64,000 nucleotides of DNA from Gracilariopsis chorda (lineage: Eukaryota > Rhodophyta > Florideophyceae > Gracilariales > Gracilariaceae), in assembly GCA_003194525.1 (NCBI GenBank), contig NBIV01000022.1:434001-498000 (forward strand). Direction: 5' to 3'. Both the position numbers and the translations under genes were made by a program. Under the pieces are notes generated by a model, which had not been told where the DNA came from, made no database searches, and was given only the letters and a program-made list of their open reading frames with translations. Below, one piece after another: positions 52,285 to 63,470 of the stretch. Within the stretch, counting starts at the first letter, position 1. Every line of letters starts with the position of its first letter.

Positions 52285-53203
52285 GTACCATTTAAAAAAA
52301 TCCAGCAGCAGCAGCTACAAAGCGTTCAGTTTATTAGCTGCTGCCGCTGCATGTTGGCTGTGCAATGGCTGCTGAATGGCTCGAAATACAATCAAATTGT
52401 AGTGCCAGCCACTCAGTAGCAGCAAACCTCTGCTTTTCATTGCGACAAGTGGCAGGTTGCACTGCGCCAGTGCAGTGTATGCTGACGTTTCATTGCAGAC
52501 ATGTATGCAACCATATATACTCCACTGGCGTAGTGCCAAAAGCATCTCCCTTGATGACCCTAACCACTAGTATTTTTACCTTCCATTTCATGCTTGGCCA
52601 ATAGTGCAACGTCATAACCTTGTGCTAATATGGGCACTGTTACTGGCCTGGGACGTAGGCAAGGCCGAGCTCGAGTGCAGGTCCCCAAAAGAGTAACCCA
52701 CTGAGTACTACGGATCTGGGAGAGTTCAGGTGCTCCTCTGTGGTATAATGGTTGTTTGACGGCGATCACAAAGTCTGAGGGTTTCCCAGACCTAATACCG
52801 GCTTGCTGTGCAGGGTGCAGGGTGCAGGGCGGCCGCCGTGTCGTACCTCTTGGGGCTGGAAGGCACACTTCGGTGTGTGAGTAAAGGCAGACGAATCTTT
52901 TCAACCCAGCGCAGGCTAAACACCAAACTGCTTGAAAACCAGCTGGACATACTCCGCTCGTCATAATCCGACAGGAGTGTGTCGAGAGTCACTGTGCTGC
53001 GCACGACTGCATCTGGTAAATATAAGTCTTGCAGCAAGTTTTTTATCGTTCATGCAACTAGGCAAGGTGGGTGCAACGAAAAAAACTGAAACCAGTTTTT
53101 CACTTTCAACTTTGTGTTATATTGGAAATTGTTTTGGAACTCTGGCATAGGTTTTCGCAGTTTAAAAAACTTGAATTGTTTTGTTCTTTTTTTATAAACC
53201 AAA

Positions 53204-54793
53204 ATGACAAGAGGAGGGCGACGTCCAAACTCAGGTGTGGTCCGAACTAACTCTGGAGGTCCCAGATGGAATTCTGGAGGTGCCAGGTTGAACGCAGGCG
53301 GTGCAAGGCAAAACGCTGGTGGTCGTCGCGTTGGCAGTGGTGGAGCACGTGCAGGAGCTGGAAGATCCCGACGAATCCCAGCCTCTACAGCTGCAGATGA
53401 GGTGGGGGTAAATGAGAGCTGAGCGCACGTTCAAGGACCTGTTGTTCCAGCGGTAGAAGAAGACGAAACTACTCCTGCACCTACTTCGGGTGCAACTGCA
53501 GATAACAGAAGCGCCGCTGGAGCCAATGGGTCCGTTGCCACAGGTCTACGAACTTCGTGCCCAATGCCTGGATTTCTAGAGCTTGTGAGAGCCATTCCAA
53601 GTCACATTCCTCCCCCTCCAATGCCTCCCCTTCTCCCACCGTCGCCTGCAGAAGAGATGCCCGTGGCGATGGAAGTGGAAGAGGATGAGATCACCCCTGC
53701 TCCTTCACAGCCACTGCCGCCACAGCAGTCTGCTCTGACAGAAGCAGAACAAGAGGGAGAATAGATGCCCGTCCCGATGGCAGTAGAAGAAGATCAGATC
53801 ACCCAGGCTCCATCACAACCGCCACCGCAGCCTGCGCTGCCACAAGCTGAACGATGGAGGTGGAAGAGGATGAGATAAAACCGGCTCCCTCACACCAGCT
53901 GCCGCAGCAGCCACTGCAACAGCTTGATACGACGGTCATGCAGTCTTCTGGACTTCCTGATCGAGGACTCTATAGCGAGTACTATGCGTGGGATCCCGTT
54001 GTAGTTCAGGCGAGGAATGATGCGGTCATCTGTGCAAGCTTGCCAGGGTTTCAGACACTTCCCGCTGCAGATCAATGGCGATGCGGAAGGTGCCGCGAAC
54101 ACTCACACACGCTTTTCTCCTGTCCGTACCCGGACTGAACATTGAAAATTCATAGCTGCAAGTATTGCAGTTGTGCTTTGATTGGCAAAGAGCTCACTGG
54201 CCTGCGCTGTGGAATGAAAAGAATGTCAGGATGGGGCGTCAAGTTCCACAGAAGGCACAGCAGTGAGTTGGTTCGCAAGTCTTTGTAGCCTGAGAGACTT
54301 TGAAAGCCATTTAATCCAATTAAATACGCTCTTTGCGACGACGCAAGCGTTCATGGACATGTCGTATGTGACGGGAGGCGGCATCTCTTTTCCCAGAGTT
54401 GAGGGCAACGCCGCTCTCGAGCTGCCCACGCAGAACCAGGAAAACACGCGCTACAGCTTTCTGTGGGGTACCGGTCCGCCTTCCTTGGATCCATCTCACT
54501 ATGCGCGTGCCAATATGCGCGCGTTCATCCAAGATATCAACGTACGAGACATCGTGCTGAAGTGGTACGATGTAATCCAGCCCAAGCCAGAACTGGTGCG
54601 CGAGCAGTACCAATCCATGCTTAGCACGCAACAAAAACAACAAAATGCAGAGACCGCCGTCGATATCAGCGTGGAAGCAGTAGAACAAGGAGCAGTCGTA
54701 CGTGGATACGAAGGAATCCAAAGTGCCACAGTTAGTGCTCCTCATGCGGGTGCTGGCTCTTTCCCTGAAGAAGCAGATGAATTCGTTTGTTAG
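53204..54793 (+). pseudogene. Unknown broken gene: Gly/Arg-rich start, acidic-Pro middle, paired cysteines
   Basis: The ATG at 53204 opens a repeat of NSGG/NAGG-R units (72 codons), then a stop. Later frames give PPPPMPPLLPPSPAEEMPVAMEVEEDE, and a near repeat of MEVEEDEI at 53854. Next come WRCGRCREHSHTLFSCPYPD and CKYCSCALIGKELTGLRC, which together could bind zinc. A last ~175-codon stretch to 54793 is GISFPRVEGNAALELP, then FIQDINVRDIVLKWYDVI. At least four stops or shifts separate the parts. Not recognised; it looks like a transposon-encoded protein (Gag-like or a Helitron accessory frame). Confidence 0.45.
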
Positions 54794-55699
54794 CCATAAT
54801 TTCCAGTGGAAATGCACGATACAACTTCGATATTATATAAATAAATAAAATAGCAGAATGGATATAATTCCGATGCAACTCAGGTGAATTATTGGTAAAT
54901 TGTTCATTCTGGCTGGATATATGCGCATTTGTAGCGCTAAAAACAGGATATATATTTCTCATGTTTTTGATATGGTTTGAACCATCTTCAGATATATGAA
55001 AGTTTGAAATATATTGAACGTATATCAAACTCTCGTGAAAACTATACCAGTGCGTATCAGAAGTGTATCACGTTTATATTTTGAGCGTATCAAACATGTC
55101 ATCGGTAATACAATTTACATATCAATCAAGGTCACTTATGTATCAGCCATGCATCATACTTATGTCTTCCCATGATATCTGTTCTATGTCAAAACGATAT
55201 CTTGGATTTCTACTGGGAATTAGATGACTTAAACGAAGAGGATGACGCTGATAAAGAGAAAAAAGGACCCCAGGAGATAGCTGCAGTACTTTTGGGAACG
55301 CTCGCCTATTTGAAAACTTGCATCAAGGATGAGCTGACCAGTATTCTGAAGAAATTGGAAGTCATTGCATGACTACTTGAACGAGGTTGGAACTTCAAAT
55401 GTCCCTATCCGACACTCGTTTCAGATAGATTGTACGAGCATCTTATACAGTCGCCTGAGGAGGCTTCCTCTGCGTCACAACGAATTAGTAGAGTAAACCT
55501 TGGATACAATGCTACGAAAAGGGGTGATCATACGATCAAAACTCTTCATAGTCGTTCCCTGTTGTGACTGTTATGAAGGATGGACTTCCCGGGTATTTCG
55601 TTGACTATCGTGTATTTAATTCAGTATTGAGACCCAAAAGAAGGCGTTTATCCCGAATTGAAGATATACTTTATGATTGAGCCGACTCGAGTCCTAAGT
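54794..55699. other. AT-rich region
   Basis: ATAAATAAATAAAATAG at about 54837 resembles a polyadenylation region for the preceding relic. The 66-codon frame at 55172-55372 (acidic, Lys-rich) has no family features. Confidence 0.35.
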
Positions 55700-57838
55700 A
55701 TTCGAAACCCTGGATTCTTTTGCTGGTTATGGGCTACTGTGCACGGCGGATAACTGCAAACACATGTGTACATTTGTTTGCAAGTACGCAAATTACGAGT
55801 TCCAGGACCGGCAATTTGGGTGGATGAACACACCGTTAGTATTTCAACAAAGAATGGATCATTTTTGGAAGGGGTGAAAATTTGTCAGAATATAAAATAA
55901 ACGATTTAGTTGTCCCAGAAAAGTACCTGGATGCGCCTCAGATGGGCATGCACACATCTGAGGTGTTCCACGGGTTGGATGTCACATGTGCTGTCTTACG
56001 AAGTACGAACCGTCTGACATCCCATTCTAACATGTATATATACATCCACATTCACAATTGATATCAAAATGGTGCCAAAATATATATGAAAATTGCTTGC
56101 TCGTCAATTTTCTTGATCATTTGGAATCACTCTTACATATATTGTGAGAGTGGGTGTACATGTGACATTATGATGATTGACAGTTAATACTATGTTAGAT
56201 AGCACGTCTGATGTCTTACGCCTGAAATCAATGAAATGCGTACACGCCCATACAACGATCATCTACGTATGTCTCTGGGAGTCTTTCCATTGATCATCGA
56301 AGATTATCTCGCGCATCTCGAAGGATTACTGACCAAAACCACTACTAATGGGCTCAAGTTTAATATCGCCAAGTGCAACTTTACCTAAGCGAGATAATGC
56401 TTCTCGGGCACAAACTGAGCGCATCTGGAGTTTGGGTAGACTCTGAGAAGATTTGGGCATTCCACTTTGCTCCTCACCCTTCTTTTGCGACAGAGCGACG
56501 AAGCGTCTTAGGCCTGGAAGGCTATTGCCAGCGGTTTATATCAAAAGATGCCAAAGCAGCGCCCATAATACATGAAGCGTCGTCAAAGAATAAGTCGTTC
56601 CGATGAGCAAAGGCAATGGCAAAAGCATTATAAAAACCTAAGCTCAAGAGTTCTAGACAATCGGTGTTGGTAGTGCCAGATGTCTACGGAGAGTTTGCAC
56701 TGGCTGGTGATACATCTGGCGTGCGTTTAGGAGTAATACCATCAACAAAGAAAGACGATGAACGATACCATCCCATACATATTCCTAGCAGAACGTTAAA
56801 TGTTAGAGAGACGTATCATTTTGCATGCAAAGAAGAATCGCAGGCTGTCATATTCGCACTCAAGAAGTTTGGGGTTTTATTAATGCCTTCCACCCCATTT
56901 GTAGTAATAAATGATTATCGGGCATTGTGATACGCTTTCCAGATGAAAGACATACATGATGGCCGCGCTCGGTGGTTAGATCTGCTTTCGGAGTGCAACG
57001 GTACAATAAATTACAGAGTTAGACGTCAAAATTACGTGGCATTCTATTTGTTGAATCTATGACCACGACAGCGTTCAATGCCGAAACATTATCAGGCAAG
57101 GTGCAAAAATAACCCGTGTATGAGACAAAAGATTGAGTGGTCGGGCAGCAAATGGGCTAAGCCTCATTCCGCATATGGAATCTGGTGCGAGGATATTCAA
57201 TTCTTTTCACGATAAAGTAAATCAGTGGGAAAAGTTACCCCAAACGTTTCGTTTTGGACCGATGCTATCCCGGAGAGACTAGGTCACGCTTTAATGATGC
57301 GCAGGACGTACATTCTTTGATTGCATGCATATAACATCAAGCGTAGTATCCAACAGCATACATGAAACACAAAGTACATAGAACTTACGCAGATCCGAGA
57401 TTTTGCCGAATATCCAACTGATGTCTGAAAATCAAGGAACTTGGTTGAAAGGCAATATCCTTGCCTTATGGACATCACTCGGGCATCCAATAAATTTACA
57501 GATATACCTTAGACGTACCAGTGTTGTGCGCTTGCTCTACAGTTTTGTAAAACATTTGATGGATTCACCCTGTAATCAAAGGATATCTACGCTCTAAGTC
57601 TTACGCACATCAGCGTGCTTCTCTGGTCATCAAGGACGCGATCCGTGCATATCGACATTATTGATTATGTGAAAAGCTACGATGATTATCGGAAAGATTT
57701 ATCTGCCCCTACATACAGGACAGTTTTACGGTTTCCCCTTAACCAGGTTCTTTCATTATTTCTCTATCGGTTTCGCCATAACACTGGTGTTGAGCACCTA
57801 TCAAACGGGCGGATAGTTCGAAACAAAAAGCAGTGATG
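55700..57838 (+). mobile_element. Heavily decayed Gypsy-type retrotransposon remnant, plus strand
   Basis: RT pieces: FGWMNTPLVFQQRMDHFW (about 55810-55870), MLLGHKLSASGVWVDSEKI (about 56395-56455), GYCQRFI. RNase H-like: YGEFALAGDTSGVRLGVI and IPSRTLNVRETYHFACKEESQAVIFALKKF (56680-56870). The catalytic core of RT is lost. It differs from the minus-strand Gypsy next to it. Confidence 0.7.
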
Positions 57839-58504
57839 CATAGTTATCTGGAAATACGCTACAGATGTCCGTGTTGACCAGCAGACGCACGATGGTACCA
57901 CAGAGGCGGAGTGCAGATGCACGGAAATTAGTGTAGATGAAAGCAGATGTTTAGCTCTTGTTTTCTCCCCTAAGAACAATATTGCGCTCAAAACAGCTAG
58001 TTACGTAGTGCATAAGCAATAGAGTAAAAAATATGCACTGTTGTGATCGTTCATAAGATAGGTAAACATATGCGTGGATCACACATATGACATTGTCGGT
58101 ATCCAGTTCGATCACTCCTACGAAGCAAGTTCATGGTCAATAACAGTTCCATCCTCGCCAGGCCTGTCCTTCAATTTCCTCACAACTACAATATCGCCAT
58201 ACGCGATCACCACTGTCCAGTAGGACAAGACGGAATCCCCTCCAAAGCCGAAACTAGTACTGAATTCAGCACTCACAGTTCTTCTCTTCTGAAGAATCTT
58301 CGTGTAAGAGTAGCTCACTCTTACTAAACTTTGACTTCTGAACTTGCTGGAGGCTATCTCCTATTCTACTTCGAACCCTCTAAGGGTTCGGTTCTTATAC
58401 AACTGCTAACAACCGTTCGTGTATGTTTGAGTCAGATTCAAACATTCACGTCCATATGTTTGAATTCAAATGTGAATGGTCGTAATGCTACAATTCTATT
58501 ACAT
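57839..58504. other. Region between two Gypsy relics
   Basis: No gene. It includes the stem GAACCCT-CTAA-GGGTTC near 58373 and may contain the 3' LTR of the minus-strand Gypsy; no partner repeat was identified in the window. Confidence 0.35.
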
Positions 58505-61500
58505 TCACCCTCTCTTAGAACTTGTTGCCCTCGACAAGTTTTCAAAATTTCTAATGAGTTCTGAACAGTTCGATAGTTCACTCTTGTTAATCCAGATGGC
58601 TTTTTCTTCGGCATCTTTCTCAAATTGAACTAAGTACTGTTTTCTGTGATTATGTCTTTGTGAATCGAGTATAGCAATTATTTCTTGCTCTACGGTGCCT
58701 TCTGCATCAATGACAACAGAAAGAGAATTCTGATCGCCATCTTTTCGATTAAACTTCCGTAATCGTGAAACATGAAAAACATTGTGAGCTTTTTTCATAG
58801 ATGATGGTAACTCAATCTTGTAAGTTACTGGACCCAATACTTGCTTCACTGCAAATGGTCCCATAAATTTTGGTTGCCATTTCTTTGCAAGCCCCGATTT
58901 TTGAGCTGCACTGGTACTATCGACCTTCAATAGCACCAAATCACCAACTTTGAATTCCACATGTCATGGGTTTCTGTTTGCGTGAAACGTCTGTCGTGCA
59001 ATTGCATTAATCAAGTTGTCCTTTGCAATTCTACAGAACGCTTGACATCTTTTCCAGTAGTCGACCGCTGCCGGACAGACTGCTTGCGTTTTCGAAATCT
59101 TTCTCGAAAGCTCTGTCTAAGGTATGCGGCCGATATCCACCTCAAAGGGAGATATTCCTGTGCTCTTGTGGGGCGTAGAGTTGTAATAAAACTCTAGTTC
59201 ACTTAGCATGGTGTTCCATCCTGAAGGATTCTTCTGTACAGTGCTTCGAATCATAGATGATAGTGTCCGGATCATATTTTCTGACTGACCATCTGTCTGT
59301 GGATGTCCCTTGGAGGCCATGTTCAGTTCTATATTCATCATCCTGGTGATGTCCTTGAAGTAATGTGATATGAACAATTTGTCTCTATCTAGAATGATAG
59401 TCTTGGGCACTCCATGCTTGTAAAACATATGATCAAATAACAACTGAACCACTTCCATGGCAGTTCAGGTCATCTTCATAGGTATGAAAATAGCTCTTCT
59501 CGAAAGTTTTTCAACCACAACAAGCCCTGAGTCTTTTCTGAACGGCTCAGTGGAAACTGAGAAACCAAATCCAATGACACCGTATCCCAACACGACTCCG
59601 GTACTTCATGTAGCTGCAACATTCCTCCTTTCAGAGTTCTTGATTCCTTGTTAAATTGGCAATCTTGACACCGTCGGACATACTCTTGAATATCTGTATA
59701 CATTCTTTTCCAGTAAAAATGTCGGCTACAGAGTGAATATGTCTTCTCCTAGCCAAAACGTTCAGGTGAGTGGAATTTGTTCGTAATTATATCTCGAAGG
59801 CTACCGTCTTGTGGAGCTACCACACGTTCTGATGAACCCTTCGAATTCCAATAAATCAAACCTTCTCTGAAAGAATAGTTAGAGATATGCATTGCTAACT
59901 TCTTGCTCCACGGCGGCTTTCCGTCCCAAAGTACTGATAATAAACTCTTCGTCTACACATCTTGTTCGTATCCGTTCCGAATTGCTGTCAAGAAGTCTTT
60001 GTCGTTCAGACGAAGTGCTTTGAACATTGGGTGCTTGTCGTATAGTCTGCTTAACGCATCTGCTGCTCCATAATTTGAGCCCTTTATGTGTTCCACTTGG
60101 AACGTGTAGCACTGTAATTCGTCAAGCCACCTCATTTGTCTCCCTGAGACTTTTGAATTCGTCTGCAAGTATTTGATGAATTCATGATCCGTGCGTATGA
60201 TGAATGGCCGATCTCTTAGATATACTGCCCATTCCCGTAATGCGATCGATACTGCCAATAATTCTTGTTATCCTGTATCCCATCTTGTTTCCACCTCGGA
60301 GAGACGATGGGATAAAAACCCAACTGGTTGACCTTTCTGTTCCAAAGTAGCTCCTATGGCGTATTTGGATGCGTCAGTGGCCAACACAAAAAGGTCTTCT
60401 GCGGAAGGGTGGTGTAAGACTGGCGCTGTAGTTAGTCGTCGTTTGAGATTTTTAAACGCTGATTTCTGTTCTTTTTCCCACTGAAAATTCTTCGATCGGA
60501 GAATATCTGTAACTGGCCGTGCTACTTGTGCAAATTCTTCGATAGATATTCTGTAGAAGTTCGCAAGACCAATAAATTTCTGCACATCCTTCAATGATGT
60601 CAGAACGGGCCAGTCATCTACTGCTTTCACAAGTCTTCTTTGAGTATACACTTCTTCAGCATTGATTTTGAAACCCAAACATTCGACGTCTGTTGCCCCA
60701 AAGTTGCTCTTGCTGGGCATGACATACAATTTGTGTTTCCTCAATACTCTAAATAGCTCTCGCAGATGCTGCCTGTGCTCCTCTTTGTTCTTACTATAGA
60801 TGAGTAAGTCATCCAAGTAGAGAACCATACATCTACCATGTAGCTCCTCGATAAGATGTGCCAGTAGTCTTGAGAGTGCAGCTGGTGCGTTGGTTAGTCC
60901 AAAACATAAGACTCGTCATCCAAAGGATCCATATTTTGTTCGTATGGCGGTTTTGTGACAATCTTCTTCCCTGAGTTTCATCTGATGATAACCCCAAATT
61001 AAATCGATCTGTGAAAAGATCTTTGCCCCGGCTACCTGATCAATGGTCTCATTGATAAGCGGTATTGGGCTTGCATCCGGGATCGTTATCTTTTTTAACG
61101 CCCTATAGTCACACACCATTCTGAGATCTCCGTTCTTCTCCCTAATGAAGAACACTGGAGCTCCGTAAGGTGAAGAGGAAGGCCTCAGCAGTCCCTTGGA
61201 TAGATAATTCTGTAGTTGTTTCTTTAGCTCCTGTAATTCAAGAGGTGAGAGCCTAATGACGGGTCGAACTAGAGTTTATGCACCCGGTATGAGGTTAATT
61301 TCAATTTCCATTGCGCGTGGCGGAGGCAACTCATCCGGCAAGTCTTCCTTAAAAATATCCTCGAACTCTGTCAATAGATCTCGAAACTCTGGAGCACATT
61401 CTGCCTGAGACACTGGGGAGTCTTTCTTCTCTATCACTTTCACTGCAAAGAGTTCACATTCTCCCTTCTTGACTTCTTTGGACATCATCTCTAACGATAT

Positions 61501-61956
61501 CGTTTTAAAACAAACATCTTTTGATGATTGAGAATGTTTTGTTTTGGGAACTATCGTTGCTATAGTTCCATTACTACGCTTCATTTTGAGTTCATTGCTT
61601 TGCCAATCAATCTGTGGATTGTGTTCGCGTAACTAAGTTTGTCCTAGTATGATCACTGGTTTCTCAAAATGTTTCTTCATACTGATCATAAGAATCTTCT
61701 CGTTACTTATGAACCCATTGATATTTAAGACGCCATGTACTTGTCCAAGTACTTTTGTCTTTGATGAATCTCCTAATTCAACCTCCACATGGTCGACTGT
61801 CCTCATTTCTAGATTCATTTCTTTTGCGTCTGCCATTGAAATAAAATTATGAGACGCGTAGGAATGCACCACTGTCTTCACTGGTTGTCCTGCAAGTAAG
61901 GCATCATGCATCCAGCCATCTTCCTCCTCATGGTTGAATGAAGAGAGGTAAGGCAA
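58505..61956 (-). mobile_element. Gypsy-type LTR retrotransposon polyprotein, minus strand, broken
   Basis: Order on the minus strand: protease (61956-61633; DSGAS box degenerate as HSYASHNFIS), linker (61584-61276), RT (61155-60268; SQIDLIWGYHQMKL, intact VLYLDDLLIYS, FVLATDASKYAIGATLEQ), RNase H (60258-59953; IIRTDHEFIKYL, ADALSRL). Then integrase zinc site (59703-59476; CQDCQFNK), core (59458-59117; IILDRDKLF, HPQTDGQSENMIRTL) and C-terminal domain (58960-58505; FKVGDLVLLKVD, AHNVFHVSRLRKF). The PR-RT-RH-IN order marks Gypsy. About eight frame breaks or stops. No chromodomain seen. Confidence 0.92.
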
Positions 61957-62957
61957 CTCCCCCCACTTATACGAAAGCGGAAGTTTTTCTGTCTGTCTGT
62001 CTGTGTGTCAGCTAACGCCCACTTATTGGCTGGAAAATGGGCAAGGAGGCTGCCAAGTGGACACGTGGCATTTTATGCGCTCCAAGAGGCATCTTGCACC
62101 GCATAATGCGACACGTTTCCACCTGGCGCCTTTTGCACGCCACAGTGGCCTAGCCATTTGACCAAAGTAGCCCACCCGTTACACTACAGTAACCGAGCCG
62201 TTGCAGTGCAGTGCACATGACCGTTTTAAGTACTATTTTTCAACGGTCATGTGCACCAATCGCATTGCAGGGTATACAAAAGCGTGCAATGCACTCGCCC
62301 ACTGAGCGCTCGCGTTCTCCTTTGCTGTGGTTAACCTACGGTGTGGGTTCTAGCACTCTGGGCGAGTCAGGACGTCTGAAAAAGGTACGCTGGCGGTACC
62401 GGCGGGATCTGTTAGGTTTAACGTTCTCACCAAATAACGCGTTCGTCATCCAGATTTAATTGGTTTGGCAACTATTTCTGGGTGGCGTTCACGTGAGGTA
62501 CGATAGCTCCCCACAAAACGTGCTCTGCGCGGAAGGAGTAGCCCTTGAAGAGTTTAGAAAAGGGACAACAGAGTACGAGTCGAGCAACAGCGGCTCTGTC
62601 TGGATCTATGGAACTGTTAAATGGAAAAGGTCTTCGGACTAAATTACGTCCAGCACAGAGTTTCCTAGCGAATTTGGGATTGTAAATCTCGCAGTCCTAC
62701 CAGACTCTCCAAACACGGCCCCCTGTTTACTCGGTACAGGTCAGTTACCAATCTAGGCGCTTTCTTTGTGGTCAAGATATTCTATCTTCGTTGCAACGAT
62801 CCAAAACTTCGGTGCTAGGTGCATAAAAGGATTTGGCAGCCCGTAGCACAATTGTTCTCGACCTTATCCTTTTTTTCTTTTTTACTTCTTTTCTTTTTTT
62901 GCTTTGCCCGACTTTGGACAGTTTGTCTTTTGTGTCGTGTGCTTAATTTCTTTTACA
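61957..62957. other. Non-coding region with large hairpins
   Basis: An imperfect ~28-bp inverted repeat (GCCAAGTGGACACGTGGCATTTTATGCG at about 62053-62080 against 62104-62132) is followed by a perfect 15-bp inverted repeat at 62211-62256. A long pyrimidine-rich leader (62870-62950) precedes the ATG at 62958. Confidence 0.6.
62211..62256. repeat. 15-bp perfect inverted repeat
   Basis: GTGCACATGACCGTT (62211-62225) and AACGGTCATGTGCAC (62242-62256) with a 16-base loop. Confidence 0.93.
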
Positions 62958-63470
62958 ATGCCTCCAACTCAGCCCAGTGCTTCAGGTGATGCCACAAGTG
63001 AGCAGAACCGTCAACGTACGTGCCGCAAGACGTCGACCTGAGTCCAGTGAGCAACAGGCAGAGAGGAGACGTCGTAATAGAGAGCGAGCAGCCGTACGGA
63101 GGGCAAATGAAACTGAAGAACAGCGTGAAGCACGAAGAGCAGCTGATAGGGAACGTGCGCGAAGAAGAAGGGCTAGAGCTTCCGCCGCCCACACTGATGA
63201 CGTTCGTGAAGCCGACTGTACAGCCACTGCTTCGGCACGAGCTTCAGAAACGCCAGATAATTGCGAAAATCGTCAGGCAAACGATCGTGACGCCCATCGT
63301 GCTGCAAGGCAACAGGATGACCCCGCTGCTGAACGTTCTCGCCGCCACTCGGACAGAACATCTAGACAGGCATCACGAGAGCTCGAGAGCACAGCTGATC
63401 GACAACAGCGTCTTGAAGCTGAACGAGAACCGAAATGTCGCCCGTCGATTGTTTGACTCGGATAAGTGAA
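62958..63470 (+). pseudogene. Helitron-type Arg-rich N-terminal coding remnant, truncated by an insertion
   Basis: The ATG at 62958 gives MPPTQPSASGDATSEQNRQR and then a frame break. The neighbouring frame carries two to three copies of a unit like ANETEEQREARRAADRERAR, then further R/E/A/D-rich sequence to 63456. Such EEQREAR-RERARRRR repeats start many Helitron replicase-helicase proteins; that is family knowledge and the assignment rests on the repeat alone. Element D begins at 63471 and removes the rest. Confidence 0.5.

Larger units (their letters stand above)
51111..53203. repeat. Hairpin- and repeat-rich non-coding region
   Basis: Holds two diverged copies of a ~180-bp repeat (about 51267-51450 and 52172-52350), each with a GGAGGC(A/G)TTGCGCC stem and a CAGCAGCAG run. 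Also a direct 52-bp repeat (51995-52046, 52060-52111) and a tRNA-like head at 52733. A GTGCAGG microsatellite lies near 52810. A pyrimidine-rich leader precedes the ATG at 53204. Confidence 0.6.
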
